Notes: a model not told the origin generated them from the letters alone. A stretch of 64,000 bases of DNA from Jatrophihabitans sp035642535 (GCA_035642535.1 DASQSE010000124.1:1-64000); one strand, 5' to 3'; shown: positions 41,651 to 51,290, counted from the stretch's first letter. Numbers and translations are program-made.

Positions 41651-42751
41651 ATGGCGCTGCCGCAGACGAAGCCTCCGTTGCGCAAGTACCGCGATGTCGC
41701 TGCCGAGGGTGACGTCCCCACCACCCGCGTCACCGGCCTGCACCCGGACTTCTGGTACCCCGTTGCGCGGTCCCGCAAGTTGAAGCGAGGCAAGACTCTC
41801 GCCGTGTCGTTCGCGGGGACGGGGATGGTGCTCGTCCGGCCGGAGTCGGGCGTGCCGTACGCGTTGGAGAACCGGTGCGCGCACCGTCAGGTGCCGCTGA
41901 GCATGGGTGCGGTGAAGGGCGAGCAGCTGCAGTGCGGTTACCACTGCTGGGCGTACGACCGAACCGGCGCATGTGTGAGCATTCCGTACCTGGACCGGGG
42001 CCGGACGCTGCCGAACGGCGTGCGCGGCTTCGCGTGCCGTGAGGCGTACGGCTTCGTGTTCGTCTTTCCGGGCGACCAGGAACTTGCCGGGGTCACCCCG
42101 CTGCCCGAGCTGCCCTACTACGGCGATAGCCGATACAAGTTCCGCGTGCTGGACCGGGAGATCGCCTGCCACTACTCGTTCATGCACGAGAACCTGATGG
42201 ACATGAACCATCAGTTCCTGCACCGCAGCCTGATGGGCCGGATCCGGGCCAAGCTGCTCGACGTCCGTGAGGGCGAGGACTGGATCGAGGCCGACTATTC
42301 CTTCTCCCGAACCGAGGGCAAGCAGTCCTTCGGCGAGCGGTTGATCATCGGCAGCAGCAACACCGACAAGTACGCCGACCTGATGACCATCCGCACCGGC
42401 TACCCGTACCAGACATTGCGCTATTGGACCGACGGCAAGCACGAGGAACCGCCCGCCCTCGACCTGTGGAACGCCTACGTGCCGACCGACCAGGCCCAGC
42501 ATCGCAACCACACCTACGGCCTGATCATGGTGCAAAAGCCGCCGATCCCCGGTGTGATCCACCTGCTGTGGCCGGTCATCACGCTCTTCACCGAGGGCAT
42601 ATTCGGACAGGACCGCGCGATCGTCGAAGCCGAACAGCGTGCCTACGAGGCGCAGGGCGTCGACCTGAACAACGAGGTCTTCCCGATCATCCAGTCCCTC
42701 AAGAATCTGCTCGCCCGCCGCGGGGTGCCGCTGCCGCCGACAGACTCCTGA
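41651..42751 (+). CDS. Rieske non-haem iron oxygenase, alpha-subunit-like
   Basis: This 366-residue enzyme has a Rieske 2Fe-2S centre (Cys76-x-His78 and Cys95-x2-His98 in NRCAHRQV and QCGYHCW). The mononuclear iron site is Asp184, His187 and His191 in NLMDMNHQFLH. It resembles ring-hydroxylating or demethylating oxygenases such as VanA-like or PaO-like proteins. No ferredoxin or reductase gene is next to it, so electrons must come from elsewhere. The ATG at 41651 is preferred; ATG 41639 is an alternative with an equally weak upstream site. Confidence 0.87.
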   Translation: MALPQTKPPLRKYRDVAAEGDVPTTRVTGLHPDFWYPVARSRKLKRGKTLAVSFAGTGMVLVRPESGVPYALENRCAHRQVPLSMGAVKGEQLQCGYHCWAYDRTGACVSIPYLDRGRTLPNGVRGFACREAYGFVFVFPGDQELAGVTPLPELPYYGDSRYKFRVLDREIACHYSFMHENLMDMNHQFLHRSLMGRIRAKLLDVREGEDWIEADYSFSRTEGKQSFGERLIIGSSNTDKYADLMTIRTGYPYQTLRYWTDGKHEEPPALDLWNAYVPTDQAQHRNHTYGLIMVQKPPIPGVIHLLWPVITLFTEGIFGQDRAIVEAEQRAYEAQGVDLNNEVFPIIQSLKNLLARRGVPLPPTDS

Positions 42752-42791
42752 CACCGTTGCCCCGGCGGCACCGCTCGAACACAATCGGCGC

Positions 42792-43577
42792 GTGACGAAC
42801 GAGGCACCCGACTACGCGTTTCCGCACGCGGCGGCGATCGAATCGCGGCGCCTGGGTCTGTTCCAGGCACGGCTGGATCCGTTGACGATTCGCCGGATCG
42901 AACGCATCGTCTGCAACCCGGTGCGCGCTGTCTCGAAGTTGGTGGCGGGCACGGGTCGATGACTCGTTGGTTATGTGCGCGTGTCGGACCGAATTGGTCA
43001 TGTCACTGCGACGGACGTGCAGACGGATCACCTTTCCGCGCTGTCAGCGCCCAATCTCAGCGTGGTTACGCACGACGTGCGCACCGACGGCTTTCCCGAG
43101 CAGTCCTTCGACTTTGTGCACGCGAGGGCTGTGTTGATGCACGTCGCGGGACGCATGTCGATCATCAAGCGCATGGTCTCCTGGCTGGTCCCCGGTGGAT
43201 GGTTGCTGCTCGAGGAGCCGGACTTCGGAATGTGGGACGGCGACCTCGATCCGATGTGGTCTCTCCACCCGCGGGCTTGGCATGAGGCGTTTCCGCCGGG
43301 GTCGATGTCGCAAGGCCGGGCACTGCTTCGTCAGATTCGCCAGGTCGAGCTGGACGACGTCGGCGCCGACGCCGAACTCGACATCGTCGCGCCAGGCACG
43401 CCGCTGGCCGAGTTCTATCAGCTCAGCCTGGCTGCGTTGGAGCGAAGCTCAGTCGACGGCGGAATCATGACTGACACGGACGCTCGCGCGCTGACGAACC
43501 GTCCCGCTCAACCGGACTTCCTGGCGTGCGGGTTTGCTTACATCGGGGTGTGGGGACGCCGTCCGCCCAGTTGCTAA
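42792..43577 (+). pseudogene. class I SAM methyltransferase with two compensating frameshifts
   Basis: The GTG at 42792 opens a methyltransferase N-terminus (ESRRLGLFQARLDPLTIRRIERI). In the same frame a stop follows at 42960. SAM motif I and its helix (CLEVGGGHGSMTRWLCARVG) are in another frame from about 42926 to 42985. The rest (GHVTATDVQTDHLS ... LLEEPDFGMWDGD ... FAYIGVWGRR) returns to the first frame and ends at 43577. Two opposite indels about 60 bases apart separate otherwise well-kept pieces. This is recent inactivation or a sequencing error. Confidence 0.7.
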
Positions 43578-43618
43578 TCCGGTGGCCGCGTAGGTCGGTA
43601 CTCCGCGAAGCTGAGGCC

Positions 43619-43954
43619 ATGGACCGAATAGCGCCGATCTTCGCAGTGCGTGACCTCGATGCGGCGATGGATCACTATCGGCGACTCGGTTTCCGCGTCC
43701 GCGCGTACCAGGGCGGCGGCTACGGTTTCGCCTTTCGGCACGGCATTGAGATTCACCTTGGTGTCGTGCCTGACGACGATCGTCGCGTCAGTGCTGCCTA
43801 TCTGTTCGTCGAGGACGCCGACGAGCTGGCAACGGTCTGGCGTTCGGCAGGCGTCGAGCTGCACGTCCCGCAGGACACCGAGTGGGGGCAGCGCGAAGGT
43901 GCCGTCGTCGACCCGGACGGCAATGTGATCCGCTTTGGCTCGCCGATCGAGTAG
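43619..43954 (+). CDS. VOC-family (glyoxalase/bleomycin resistance-like) protein
   Basis: This 111-residue single-domain protein follows the beta-alpha-beta-beta-beta pattern of the vicinal oxygen chelate fold: IFAVRDLDAAMDHYRRLGFRV, then GYGFAFRHGIEIHLGV, VEDADELATVWRSAGVELH, and AVVDPDGNVIRFGSPI. The size and the ending fit bleomycin-resistance-like binding proteins, which act as dimers. The ATG has GAGG close upstream. The substrate is unknown. Confidence 0.85.
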   Translation: MDRIAPIFAVRDLDAAMDHYRRLGFRVRAYQGGGYGFAFRHGIEIHLGVVPDDDRRVSAAYLFVEDADELATVWRSAGVELHVPQDTEWGQREGAVVDPDGNVIRFGSPIE

Positions 43955-43979
43955 GACAGGCCCGACGGCCACCGTTCGG

Positions 43980-44336
43980 CTACTGGCCGAAGGTGTAGCG
44001 CAAGTTCGCATTGATCAGCTGGTTGAGTCGCTTCCGCATGTGCCCGGTCAGCGCGTCATCCGGCTGCGGCTCGTCGACGTAGAGGATCCAGCGCAGGTCG
44101 GTGCCCCCGTGCCCGGGCGACAGTTCGAACTGCACGATCGCGTCCGGCCGCTTGATCCAAAGCGACGACCAGACCAGCAGTGAGGGCGGCTCGGAACGGA
44201 TGACGCGCGGGCGCTGCTCGTCATCGAGCAGTTCCAGCCACGAGCGACTCGGGTCGCGATCAGGATCGCGCAGCGCCTCGTGGACGATGTGCGGAGGCGG
44301 CGGCTGGCTGCGCCGGCGGTTGCCGATCTCGATCAC
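43980..44336 (-). CDS. SRPBCC-like (START fold) protein
   Basis: The protein has 118 residues. The pattern HIVHEALRDPDRDPSRSWLEL, RPRVIRSEPPSLLVWSSLW, AIVQFELSPGHGGTDLRWIL and MRKRLNQLINANLRYTFG fits a SRPBCC/polyketide-cyclase-like fold with its long C-terminal helix. GTG 44336 is the likely start. The ligand is unknown. It converges on the VOC gene with a 25-base gap. Confidence 0.7.
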   Translation of the reverse strand: MIEIGNRRRSQPPPPHIVHEALRDPDRDPSRSWLELLDDEQRPRVIRSEPPSLLVWSSLWIKRPDAIVQFELSPGHGGTDLRWILYVDEPQPDDALTGHMRKRLNQLINANLRYTFGQ

Positions 44337-44397
44337 GCGCCGAGGGTAGTCAACGCCTGCGCCGTGACTTGTCGGTCTGCGCGGCAGGATGTGCATC

Positions 44398-45159
44398 ATG
44401 ACGAAGACGGCGGTGATCACCGGCGTGGGTCGACGCCGGGGAATCGGCGCGGGGCTGGCGGCAGGCCTCGCTGCGGACGGGTGGAATCTCGCGTTGTCGT
44501 TCTGGCGTCCCTACGACGAGCGGCTGGGGCTCGAGGGCGCGGCCGACGATCTGCAGCCGTTCGCGGACGAGCTGTCGGCCGCCGGCGTGCAGGTCGAGTT
44601 GCTGCCGGCGGATCTGTCGGTCCCGACCGGTCCCGGAGGGCTGATCGAACGGGCGGCCGAGCGCTTCGATTCCCTTGACGCGTTGGTGATGTCGCACGGC
44701 GAGAGCGTCGATTCGAACGTGTTGACCACGAGTGTCGAGAGCTTTGACCGGCACTACGCGGTCAATGTGCGAGCAACCTGGCTCCTGATTGCCGCGTTCG
44801 CCGGGCAGCTGCCCGCGGCGGGCGGCAGCGTCGTTGCGCTCACCAGCGACCACACGGTCGAGAATCTGCCCTACGGCGCGACGAAGGCAGCCTTGGATCG
44901 GATCGTCCTTGCCGCGGCGCATGAACTGGGCAGCCGCGGGCTGCGCGCGAACGTGCTCAACCCGGGTCCGATCGATACCGGCTGGATGACGCCCGAACTA
45001 CGTGCGCAACTCACCGAACGGCAACCCACCGGACGCCTCGGCACCCCGACCGACATCGCCAACACGGTACGGTTCCTGCTTTCCGACCAAGGACAGTGGA
45101 TCACCGGTCAGCTCATCCACTGCAACGGTGGCTTCCCATACGGACAACTTCCGGTCTGA
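44398..45159 (+). CDS. short-chain dehydrogenase/reductase
   Basis: This 253-residue SDR has a cofactor loop ITGVGRRRGIGAGLA, a slightly altered TGxxxGIG with two extra residues. NVRATWLLIAAF and the catalytic Ser in ALTSDHT precede Tyr-x3-Lys in YGATKAALDR. The ending (ITGQLIHCNGGF) fits 3-oxoacyl-ACP reductase-like members. The substrate is unknown. ATG 44398 follows an AGGA. Confidence 0.87.
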   Translation: MTKTAVITGVGRRRGIGAGLAAGLAADGWNLALSFWRPYDERLGLEGAADDLQPFADELSAAGVQVELLPADLSVPTGPGGLIERAAERFDSLDALVMSHGESVDSNVLTTSVESFDRHYAVNVRATWLLIAAFAGQLPAAGGSVVALTSDHTVENLPYGATKAALDRIVLAAAHELGSRGLRANVLNPGPIDTGWMTPELRAQLTERQPTGRLGTPTDIANTVRFLLSDQGQWITGQLIHCNGGFPYGQLPV

Positions 45160-45199
45160 GAGGCGATCACGTCGCCGCTGAGCACGGCCGCGGGATGGG

Positions 45200-46480
45200 T
45201 CAGTTGTCTTCGGTTCCGCGCCGGCGGTTCCAACGCCGTCGTGGTGGCAGCTTGGGCGCGGCCGGCGGCGAGTCTTGGCTCGGCGGCGGCGGCGGCGCTG
45301 CGTCCGCGGGGTCGGAGGCGGGAGCGGGCTTGGCGGTCGGGCGCGACGCTGAGGTCGGCTGCTTGTTCTGGCTCATCTCGGCGAGGCTCAGTAGCTCGGT
45401 GTCCGCGCCCTCGCGCGCCGCTTCGTAACGCTCCAGGATGAAGGGACCGAACGCGGGAACGCAGAACGCCGCATGTCCGGGACGCGGGGCGTAGATGTCG
45501 CCCGCGTCGATCAGGCCGTCGCGGAGCTTCACGAAGTCGTATCCCGAGCGTCGACCCAGCGTGTTCGTGATTGCCATGTTCGGTGCCTGGCCGCCACTGA
45601 TCGCCAGCGCCGCCAGGTATTCGCGCTCGGGGTCAGACAGCTGATCCCACCGCGATCCGAGCCTGCTGCCGAAGATCTCTGCCGTCCCGATCGGCACCCC
45701 TGCTTCCGCGTGATCGGAATCGATCAGATGCGCCCCGTCGGCCTGTGCCCAGATCGCGTCCGCGTAGACCTGGAGCAGGACGGGGTACCGGTTGCTCGCC
45801 GACATCAGCGTGGCGAGCGCCTGCGGGTGCCAGCTGACACCGATGCGGCGCGCCGGCTCGACGATGCCGTACATGGCATCGGCGAGGGGGAGCACGACGG
45901 GTAGTTGCTCGAGCGTCAGCGGCCCGTTCGGAGCAACGACGCCGGACGTCTTCAGCAGTTCCTTCAGGCGGGGTGTGCCGGCCCCGGCGAACGCCACCGC
46001 GGCCTCCGGGTGTTCGGCGCTGAGGCAGCTCAGCGTGTCGGTCAGCAGTTGCAGATCGGCCGGCGCGGCCAGGTGCAGATCGTCGAACGTGACCAGCAGC
46101 CCGCCGTGCGGTTTGTCGCCCCGCACGTTGTCGGCCACTTTGGCGAGCGCCGCGGCGAGGGTCTGCGAGTCCACGTCGGCGATGCCCTCGATGCCCATCG
46201 CGGCGTGCTGGGCGAGCGATTTCGTCAGACTGAATCGGTCGGCTGCGGCGTGCAGTTGTACGACCTCGAACCCGCCGGTCTCGGCCATCACCGTGTAGGC
46301 GGCGAGGGTCGCGGTCTTTCCGACGCCGGTCGGCCCGATCAGAACGATGTCCTCGGCTCGGCTGCGGCCCACCGTCGCCGCGCTGTTCAGGCCGAGAAGC
46401 AACCGGCGCAGCAGCTCATCGCGCCCAGCCAGGACCGGCGGAACCGCTCCGTCCCCCGACGTATAGATGCTGCTCACCAC
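45200..46480 (-). CDS. AAA/Orc1-Cdc6-like ATPase with Pro-rich tail
   Basis: This 426-residue P-loop ATPase has Walker A GPTGVGKT and Walker B LLVTFDDLH, then an AAA lid-like region (LEQLPVVLPLADAMYGIVEP, WHPQALATLMSASNRYPVLLQVYADAIW). A winged-helix-like segment (WDQLSDPEREYLAALAISGG ... TLGRRSGYDFVKLRDGLIDAG) follows. The last 55 residues are Pro/Ala-rich and disordered, ending in RRRWNRRRG. Related proteins in actinomycetes are annotated as ATP-binding or ATPase AAA; function unknown. No phage or partition genes are next to it. Confidence 0.75.
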   Translation of the reverse strand: MVSSIYTSGDGAVPPVLAGRDELLRRLLLGLNSAATVGRSRAEDIVLIGPTGVGKTATLAAYTVMAETGGFEVVQLHAAADRFSLTKSLAQHAAMGIEGIADVDSQTLAAALAKVADNVRGDKPHGGLLVTFDDLHLAAPADLQLLTDTLSCLSAEHPEAAVAFAGAGTPRLKELLKTSGVVAPNGPLTLEQLPVVLPLADAMYGIVEPARRIGVSWHPQALATLMSASNRYPVLLQVYADAIWAQADGAHLIDSDHAEAGVPIGTAEIFGSRLGSRWDQLSDPEREYLAALAISGGQAPNMAITNTLGRRSGYDFVKLRDGLIDAGDIYAPRPGHAAFCVPAFGPFILERYEAAREGADTELLSLAEMSQNKQPTSASRPTAKPAPASDPADAAPPPPPSQDSPPAAPKLPPRRRWNRRRGTEDN

Positions 46481-46634
46481 TCATCTCCACTCAGCCGTCC
46501 GATGCCGGATTCGATGTGAATATAGATTCGGCGGCGTACGTTGCGTTCAGCCCTATTGCCGTTCTGCCAGCCCGTTGAAAAACTCGAGATCTGGAGTAGA
46601 TCACGGTCCCAACCTGCAGAACCCGAGGAGTGGC

Positions 46635-47195
46635 ATGACGACTCTCAGCGGCCGGCCCAACACGGCGGTACTCGTCATCGATGTTCAGAAGGACATCATG
46701 TCCGGCGTCTACAACCGCGACGCAGTGGTCGCCAACATCGGCGTTCTGATCGACAAGGCGAGGGCCGAGAACGTGCCGGTTGTCTGGGTTCAACACTCCG
46801 GCGAGAACGTGCCGATCGACAGCGACGGTTGGCAATTCGTCCCGGAGCTGAGTCAGGGTGCCGCCGAGCCGGTCGTCCACAAGCAGTACGCCGACTCGTT
46901 CGAGGAGACCGACCTCGAGTCCGTGCTCGCCGAGCGCCAGGTCGGTCGCATGATTGTGGCCGGCGCACAGACCGACGAATGCATCCGGGCGACACTGCAC
47001 GGCGCGATCGTGCGGGGCTACGACGCGACGCTCGTCAGCGACGCCCACTCCACCGAAGACCTGTCGCCGTGGGGCGCGCCGCCCCCGGAGAAGGTCATCG
47101 ACCACACGAACCTGTATTGGCAGAACCACCAGGCGCCCGGCCGACAGGCGGGAACCGCGAACACCGAGTCCGTCGCCTTCGGCCCCGCGATGTGA
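46635..47195 (+). CDS. cysteine hydrolase, isochorismatase family
   Basis: This 186-residue protein has the full catalytic triad of isochorismatase-like hydrolases: Asp in VLVIDVQKD, Lys in VVHKQYADSF and Cys in AGAQTDECIRAT. Substrates in the family include isochorismate, nicotinamide and N-carbamoyl compounds. ATG 46635 follows GAGGAG. Unlike the homologue at 34012-34611, the nucleophile is intact here. The gene stands alone. Confidence 0.88.
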   Translation: MTTLSGRPNTAVLVIDVQKDIMSGVYNRDAVVANIGVLIDKARAENVPVVWVQHSGENVPIDSDGWQFVPELSQGAAEPVVHKQYADSFEETDLESVLAERQVGRMIVAGAQTDECIRATLHGAIVRGYDATLVSDAHSTEDLSPWGAPPPEKVIDHTNLYWQNHQAPGRQAGTANTESVAFGPAM

Positions 47196-47225
47196 CTGTC
47201 GTGTTGCCGTACTGCGCCGGAGGTG

Positions 47226-47723
47226 TCAGAGCGTGCGCGTCAGCCAGAGGACGTCGCCGAATTCGTCTGTCGTGACCGTTGCCGTGCGTTCGAAGGCAAG
47301 CTTGTCCAGCACGCGCAGGGACGGCTCGTTCCAAGGCCGCACGGTCGCCCACAATCGGCTTCGGCCGGTCTCTGCTGTGGCATCGACGATGGCGCTCGCG
47401 GCCTCGGTCGCGTACCCATTGCCGTGATGCGCGCGCAGCAACTCGTAGGCGAGTTCCGGCTCGTCGAGTGAGCTGCGTCCGACGACGAGTCCGCAGTAGC
47501 CGATGAAAGCTCGGTCGACGCGGAGGGTGAGGAGTCCGATTCCGGTGTCGGCGATTGCCGTTTGTTGCTTGCGGATTCTTGCGTGCAGCTCGTCGCGGCT
47601 TGGTTCACCTTGCGCCGCCGCTGTGCGCTGATCGCGCTCACGCACCATGTCCGTGTAATCGGTGAGATCGTCGTCGCGCCACGGCCCGAGGACAAGCCGT
47701 CGGGTTACCAGCTCACCCACCAT
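47226..47723 (-). CDS. GNAT N-acetyltransferase, RimJ/RimL type
   Basis: This 165-residue acetyltransferase starts with LVTRRLVLGPWRDDDLTDY and has the acetyl-CoA-binding segment LRAHHGNGYATEAASAIVD and the closing AFERTATV. The layout is that of RimJ/RimL-like enzymes acting on protein N-termini or small amines. ATG 47723 is the clear start; a long upstream extension runs antisense over the secreted protein gene. Confidence 0.85.
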   Translation of the reverse strand: MVGELVTRRLVLGPWRDDDLTDYTDMVRERDQRTAAAQGEPSRDELHARIRKQQTAIADTGIGLLTLRVDRAFIGYCGLVVGRSSLDEPELAYELLRAHHGNGYATEAASAIVDATAETGRSRLWATVRPWNEPSLRVLDKLAFERTATVTTDEFGDVLWLTRTL

Positions 47724-47794
47724 GGGTCGCCACGGAGACACATGGCCCAGGATGCCAGCCCGGATCAGCCGGATCCCGGCGACGTCGAGGCCCC

Positions 47795-48226
47795 TCAGCA
47801 GCTGCCGCGCAGCAGCACGGTGCCGCGGCGCGCAGTCGCTGCGGAGTCCGTGGAAAGCACCGTCGTCCATGCGTAGCGGGTGCCTGCGCGCCACCGGCTG
47901 GTGTGCTTGCGCACCAGCACTCGGTTGATGTGGAACCAGCCGGCCGGACCGGTAGTGGTGACGACTCGTGCACGCGGTCGTTCGCTGTGCAGCTTGGTGA
48001 TCGTGACCGTCACCTGTGCGCCGGCCGCCCATAGCCCGCGCTGGGTGTATCGGACCGCGGCGAACCGTCCGTTGTGGTGCGGTTGCGAGCACACCACGGT
48101 CATCCTCGGCTTGCGGATGCCCGGCTCGGCCGCGCCGGCCGTCGGGCTGCTCGCCAGCAAAAGCGTGACTGCGGCCGCGGCCGCTGATGCGAACGCGATG
48201 CATCTGCGCAGGGCGCGCTGATTCAT
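47795..48226 (-). CDS. small secreted protein of unknown function
   Basis: The protein has 143 residues. ATG 48226 is followed by a signal peptide (IAFASAAAAAVTLLLASSPTAGAA). The mature part is basic with a regular beta pattern (VTVTITKLHSERPRARVVTT, GWFHINRVLVRKHTSRWRAG) like a small immunoglobulin-like domain. Two cysteines (VCSQ and the C-terminal GSC) could bridge the ends. No family is recognised. A G-run upstream acts as ribosome binding site. The 253 bases to the next gene show no further ORF. Confidence 0.6.
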   Translation of the reverse strand: MNQRALRRCIAFASAAAAAVTLLLASSPTAGAAEPGIRKPRMTVVCSQPHHNGRFAAVRYTQRGLWAAGAQVTVTITKLHSERPRARVVTTTGPAGWFHINRVLVRKHTSRWRAGTRYAWTTVLSTDSAATARRGTVLLRGSC

Positions 48227-48479
48227 TGGTCCCCCCCGGGCTTGCCACGCGCGGGCCCCCGCCGGCGTGCGCAAAGTAAAGCCTACGTTAGGAGGGTGCG
48301 TTTTGCCTAGTGGTTGGTCGTCCACCGAACGTGCACTTCTGAGGAAGGTGATCACGCGGAGCGTCGAAGACGTGACGCACGGCTGCCATTTGTGCGCCTG
48401 ACTAGTGACGGGTGCGCTGAACCGTGCTGCGATCGGGGTACTGCATACGCACGGGAGCGAAGCTGAGGGAGGTCGCGAA

Positions 48480-50363
48480 ATGGACGCGTATCGGGCGGCA
48501 TTCCTGAAGAGCGTGACGGACCCGGATTCGTTCTGGAGCGAGGCCGCTGAGCTTATCTCCTGGTATCAGAAGCCGACGGTGATTCTCGACGACTCGGCGG
48601 CGCCGTTGTATCGCTGGTTTCCCGATGGCGTGTTGAACACCTGCTACAACGCGTTGGATCGGCACGTCGAGGGCGGCCGGGGCGACCAGGCCGCGCTGAT
48701 CTACGACAGCCCGGTCACGGGTAATCGGGGTCGCTACTCCTACGCACAGTTGCGTGACGAGGTCGCCCGCTTCGCCGGTGCTCTCCGGTCGCTGGGTGTG
48801 GTCAAGGGTGACCGCGTAGTGATCTACATGCCGATGATTCCGCAGGCGCTCGTCGCCATGTTGGCGTGCGCGCGGTTGGGGGCGGTCCACTCGGTCGTGT
48901 TCGGCGGTTTCGCGGCGCATGAATTGGCGCTGCGAATCGAGGACGCGCAGCCGAAGGTGGTCGTGTGCGCATCGTGCGGTTTGGAGCCGAACCGTCTCGT
49001 GCCGTACAAGCCGCTGGTCGATCGCGCGATCGAGGAGGCCAGCCACGCCCCGCAACGCTGTGTCGTGTTTCAACGGCCGGAGCAACCTGCCGAGTTGGGC
49101 GAGCGAGATGTGGATTGGGATGCGCTGATGGCCGGCGCCGATCCCGCCGAGTGTGTGCCGGTCGCCGCCACCGATCCGCTCTACATCCTTTACACCTCGG
49201 GCACGACCGGGCGGCCCAAGGGCGTGGTGCGCGACAACGGTGGGCATGCGGTGGCATTGCGGTGGAGCATGCCGAACATCTACGACACGAATCCGGGCGA
49301 CGTGTACTGGGCTGCCTCCGACGTCGGCTGGGTCGTCGGCCACAGCTACATCGTCTACGCGCCGCTGCTCACCGGGTGCACCACCGTGCTCTACGAGGGC
49401 AAGCCGGTCGGGACGCCCGACGCCGGGGCCTTCTGGCGGGTGATCAGCGAATACGGCGTGCGCAGCTTGTTCACCGCGCCGACGGCGTTCCGGGCGATCA
49501 AGAAAGAGGATCCGGTCGCCGAGCACCTGGCCCGCTACGACATCAGTTGCTTGACCTACCTGTTCCTCGCGGGCGAGCGGCTCGACCCGGACACCTACCA
49601 CTGGGCCAGCGAGAGACTGCGCATCCCGGTGATCGATCACTGGTGGCAGACCGAGACAGGGTGGCCGATCGTCGCGAACCTGATGGGCGTCGAGCCGCTG
49701 CCGGTCAAACCGGGATCGCCCACGGTGCCCGTTCCCGGCTACGACGTGCGGGTGGTCGACCAGGACGGTAGCGAGCTCGCGCCGGGCACCGAAGGAGCGA
49801 TCGTCGTCCGGCTGCCCCTGCCGCCCGGCGCGCTGCCCACGCTGTGGCAGGACGACGAGCGCTACGTCGCCAGCTACCTGAACCGCTTCCCCGGCTACTA
49901 CCTCACGGGGGATGGCGGGCACGTCGATGCCGACGGCTACCTCTACGTGATGGGACGCATCGACGACGTCATCAACGTGGCCGGGCACCGGCTGTCCACC
50001 GGTGAAATAGAGGAGGCGATCGCCAGCCATCCCGACGTCGCGGAATGCGCCGTCATTGGCATCAGCGACGATCTCAAGGGGCAGGTGCCCCGCGGCTTCG
50101 CCGTGCTCAAGGCGGGCGTCACCCGTGACCCGGCCGAGATCGCCACCGAACTCGTCGCCCGGGTGCGTGACCTCGTGGGCGCGGTCGTGTCACTGCGCGA
50201 GGTCGACGTCGTTTCGGCGCTCCCCAAGACCCGGTCCGGCAAGATCCTGCGCGCCACGATGCGCGCCATCGCAGACGGTGAGGAGCCGGCGGTGCCGTCC
50301 ACTATCGACGATGTCGCGGTCCTCGACCGGCTGCGGCCGGTGCTGCGCCACGAACCGCAATAG
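48480..50363 (+). CDS. prpE: propionyl-CoA synthetase-like acyl-CoA synthetase
   Basis: This 627-residue AMP-forming synthetase has the AMP-binding loop YTSGTTGRPKG, the A8 region YVMGRIDDVINVAGHRLSTG, and the acylation-sensitive lysine in KTRSGKILR. WWQTETGWP has tryptophan where acetyl-CoA synthetases have glycine, which favours propionate over acetate. It activates short acids to acyl-CoA. ATG 48480 follows GGGAGG at the right distance. The gene stands alone. 3-Hydroxypropionate or other short acids are possible. Confidence 0.88.
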   Translation: MDAYRAAFLKSVTDPDSFWSEAAELISWYQKPTVILDDSAAPLYRWFPDGVLNTCYNALDRHVEGGRGDQAALIYDSPVTGNRGRYSYAQLRDEVARFAGALRSLGVVKGDRVVIYMPMIPQALVAMLACARLGAVHSVVFGGFAAHELALRIEDAQPKVVVCASCGLEPNRLVPYKPLVDRAIEEASHAPQRCVVFQRPEQPAELGERDVDWDALMAGADPAECVPVAATDPLYILYTSGTTGRPKGVVRDNGGHAVALRWSMPNIYDTNPGDVYWAASDVGWVVGHSYIVYAPLLTGCTTVLYEGKPVGTPDAGAFWRVISEYGVRSLFTAPTAFRAIKKEDPVAEHLARYDISCLTYLFLAGERLDPDTYHWASERLRIPVIDHWWQTETGWPIVANLMGVEPLPVKPGSPTVPVPGYDVRVVDQDGSELAPGTEGAIVVRLPLPPGALPTLWQDDERYVASYLNRFPGYYLTGDGGHVDADGYLYVMGRIDDVINVAGHRLSTGEIEEAIASHPDVAECAVIGISDDLKGQVPRGFAVLKAGVTRDPAEIATELVARVRDLVGAVVSLREVDVVSALPKTRSGKILRATMRAIADGEEPAVPSTIDDVAVLDRLRPVLRHEPQ

Positions 50364-50368
50364 CCGCG

Positions 50369-51250
50369 TCAGCGAATCATCGATAGGTCGAGACCGGCGA
50401 GCCGATCCGGATCGTTGAGGAAATCCATCTCGGCGATCTTGCCGTTTCGGACGGTCACGGCGGCGATCGCGAACACCGCACCGTTGCGCATCACGACGGC
50501 GCCGGCGGCACCGTTGACGAGCGCGGGGTGCATGGTCAGGTCGGCGCGCGCCCACATGGCCGCCTGCCGCGCGACAGCCTGCGCACCGTGCACTTCGGTG
50601 GAGATGTTGGCCATCGCCACGCCGCCGTCGGCGCGCAGCACGATGTCAGGATCGAGAGTGGCGACGAGTGCATCGAAGTTGCCCTCGCGCGCTGCGGCGA
50701 GAAATGCATTGATGATCTTCCGTTGGGCGTCGACGTCGACGTCCGGCGTGGTCGGCTGAGCGCGCACCCGGCGCCGGGCCCGGCTGGCCAGTTGGCGGGC
50801 CGCCTGTGGTGAGCGGTCGACGAGCGGGGCGATCTCCTCGAACGGCACGCCGAACATGTCGTGCAGGACGAACGCGAGCCGCTCGGCGGGCGTCAACGTG
50901 CCGAGCACGACGAGCAGCGCAAGCCCGACCGAGTCTGTGAGCAGCGCTTCGTGCTGGGGATCGACGCCATTCGCGGGATCGACGATCGGATCGGGCAGCG
51001 ACGTGCCGATCAGGTCCTCGCGCCGCGCCTGCCGGGCACGCAGCATGTCGATGCAGACCCGGCCGACGACGGTGGTCAGCCAACCGCCGACGTTGTCGAT
51101 CTCTCCGTCCCGTGGTCGGCTGAGCCGGAGCCAGGCCTCCTGCACCGCGTCGTCGGCCTCACTGATCGAACCGAGCATCCGGTAGGCGACCGCGCGCAGC
51201 CGCGGCCGGTGCAGTTCGAACTGCTCCAGCTGCCACCCCTCGTCTGCCAC
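50369..51250 (-). CDS. ECF41-type RNA polymerase sigma factor (SigJ-like)
   Basis: This 293-residue ECF sigma factor has region 2 (LRAVAYRMLGSISEADDAVQEAWLRL), region 4 (TPAERLAFVLHDMFGVPFEE) and a C-terminal SnoaL-like domain of about 125 residues. The domain carries a DFLNDPDRL segment corresponding to the NPDKL motif of group ECF41. In that group the extension controls activity in place of an anti-sigma factor. The linker reads SLPDP where WLPEP is typical. GTG 51250 follows AAGGGAT. An ECF41 promoter lies just upstream. Confidence 0.88.
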   Translation of the reverse strand: MADEGWQLEQFELHRPRLRAVAYRMLGSISEADDAVQEAWLRLSRPRDGEIDNVGGWLTTVVGRVCIDMLRARQARREDLIGTSLPDPIVDPANGVDPQHEALLTDSVGLALLVVLGTLTPAERLAFVLHDMFGVPFEEIAPLVDRSPQAARQLASRARRRVRAQPTTPDVDVDAQRKIINAFLAAAREGNFDALVATLDPDIVLRADGGVAMANISTEVHGAQAVARQAAMWARADLTMHPALVNGAAGAVVMRNGAVFAIAAVTVRNGKIAEMDFLNDPDRLAGLDLSMIR

Positions 51251-51290
51251 GTCGAATCCCTTGTCGAGGTCAAAAGGTCTGTCACCAGAT

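Noticed and set aside
44398..45159. The SDR gene as InhA/FabI-type enoyl reductase
   Set aside because: It has YxxxK in YGATK and a TGxxxGIG-type loop of classical SDRs, not the Y-x6-K of enoyl reductases.
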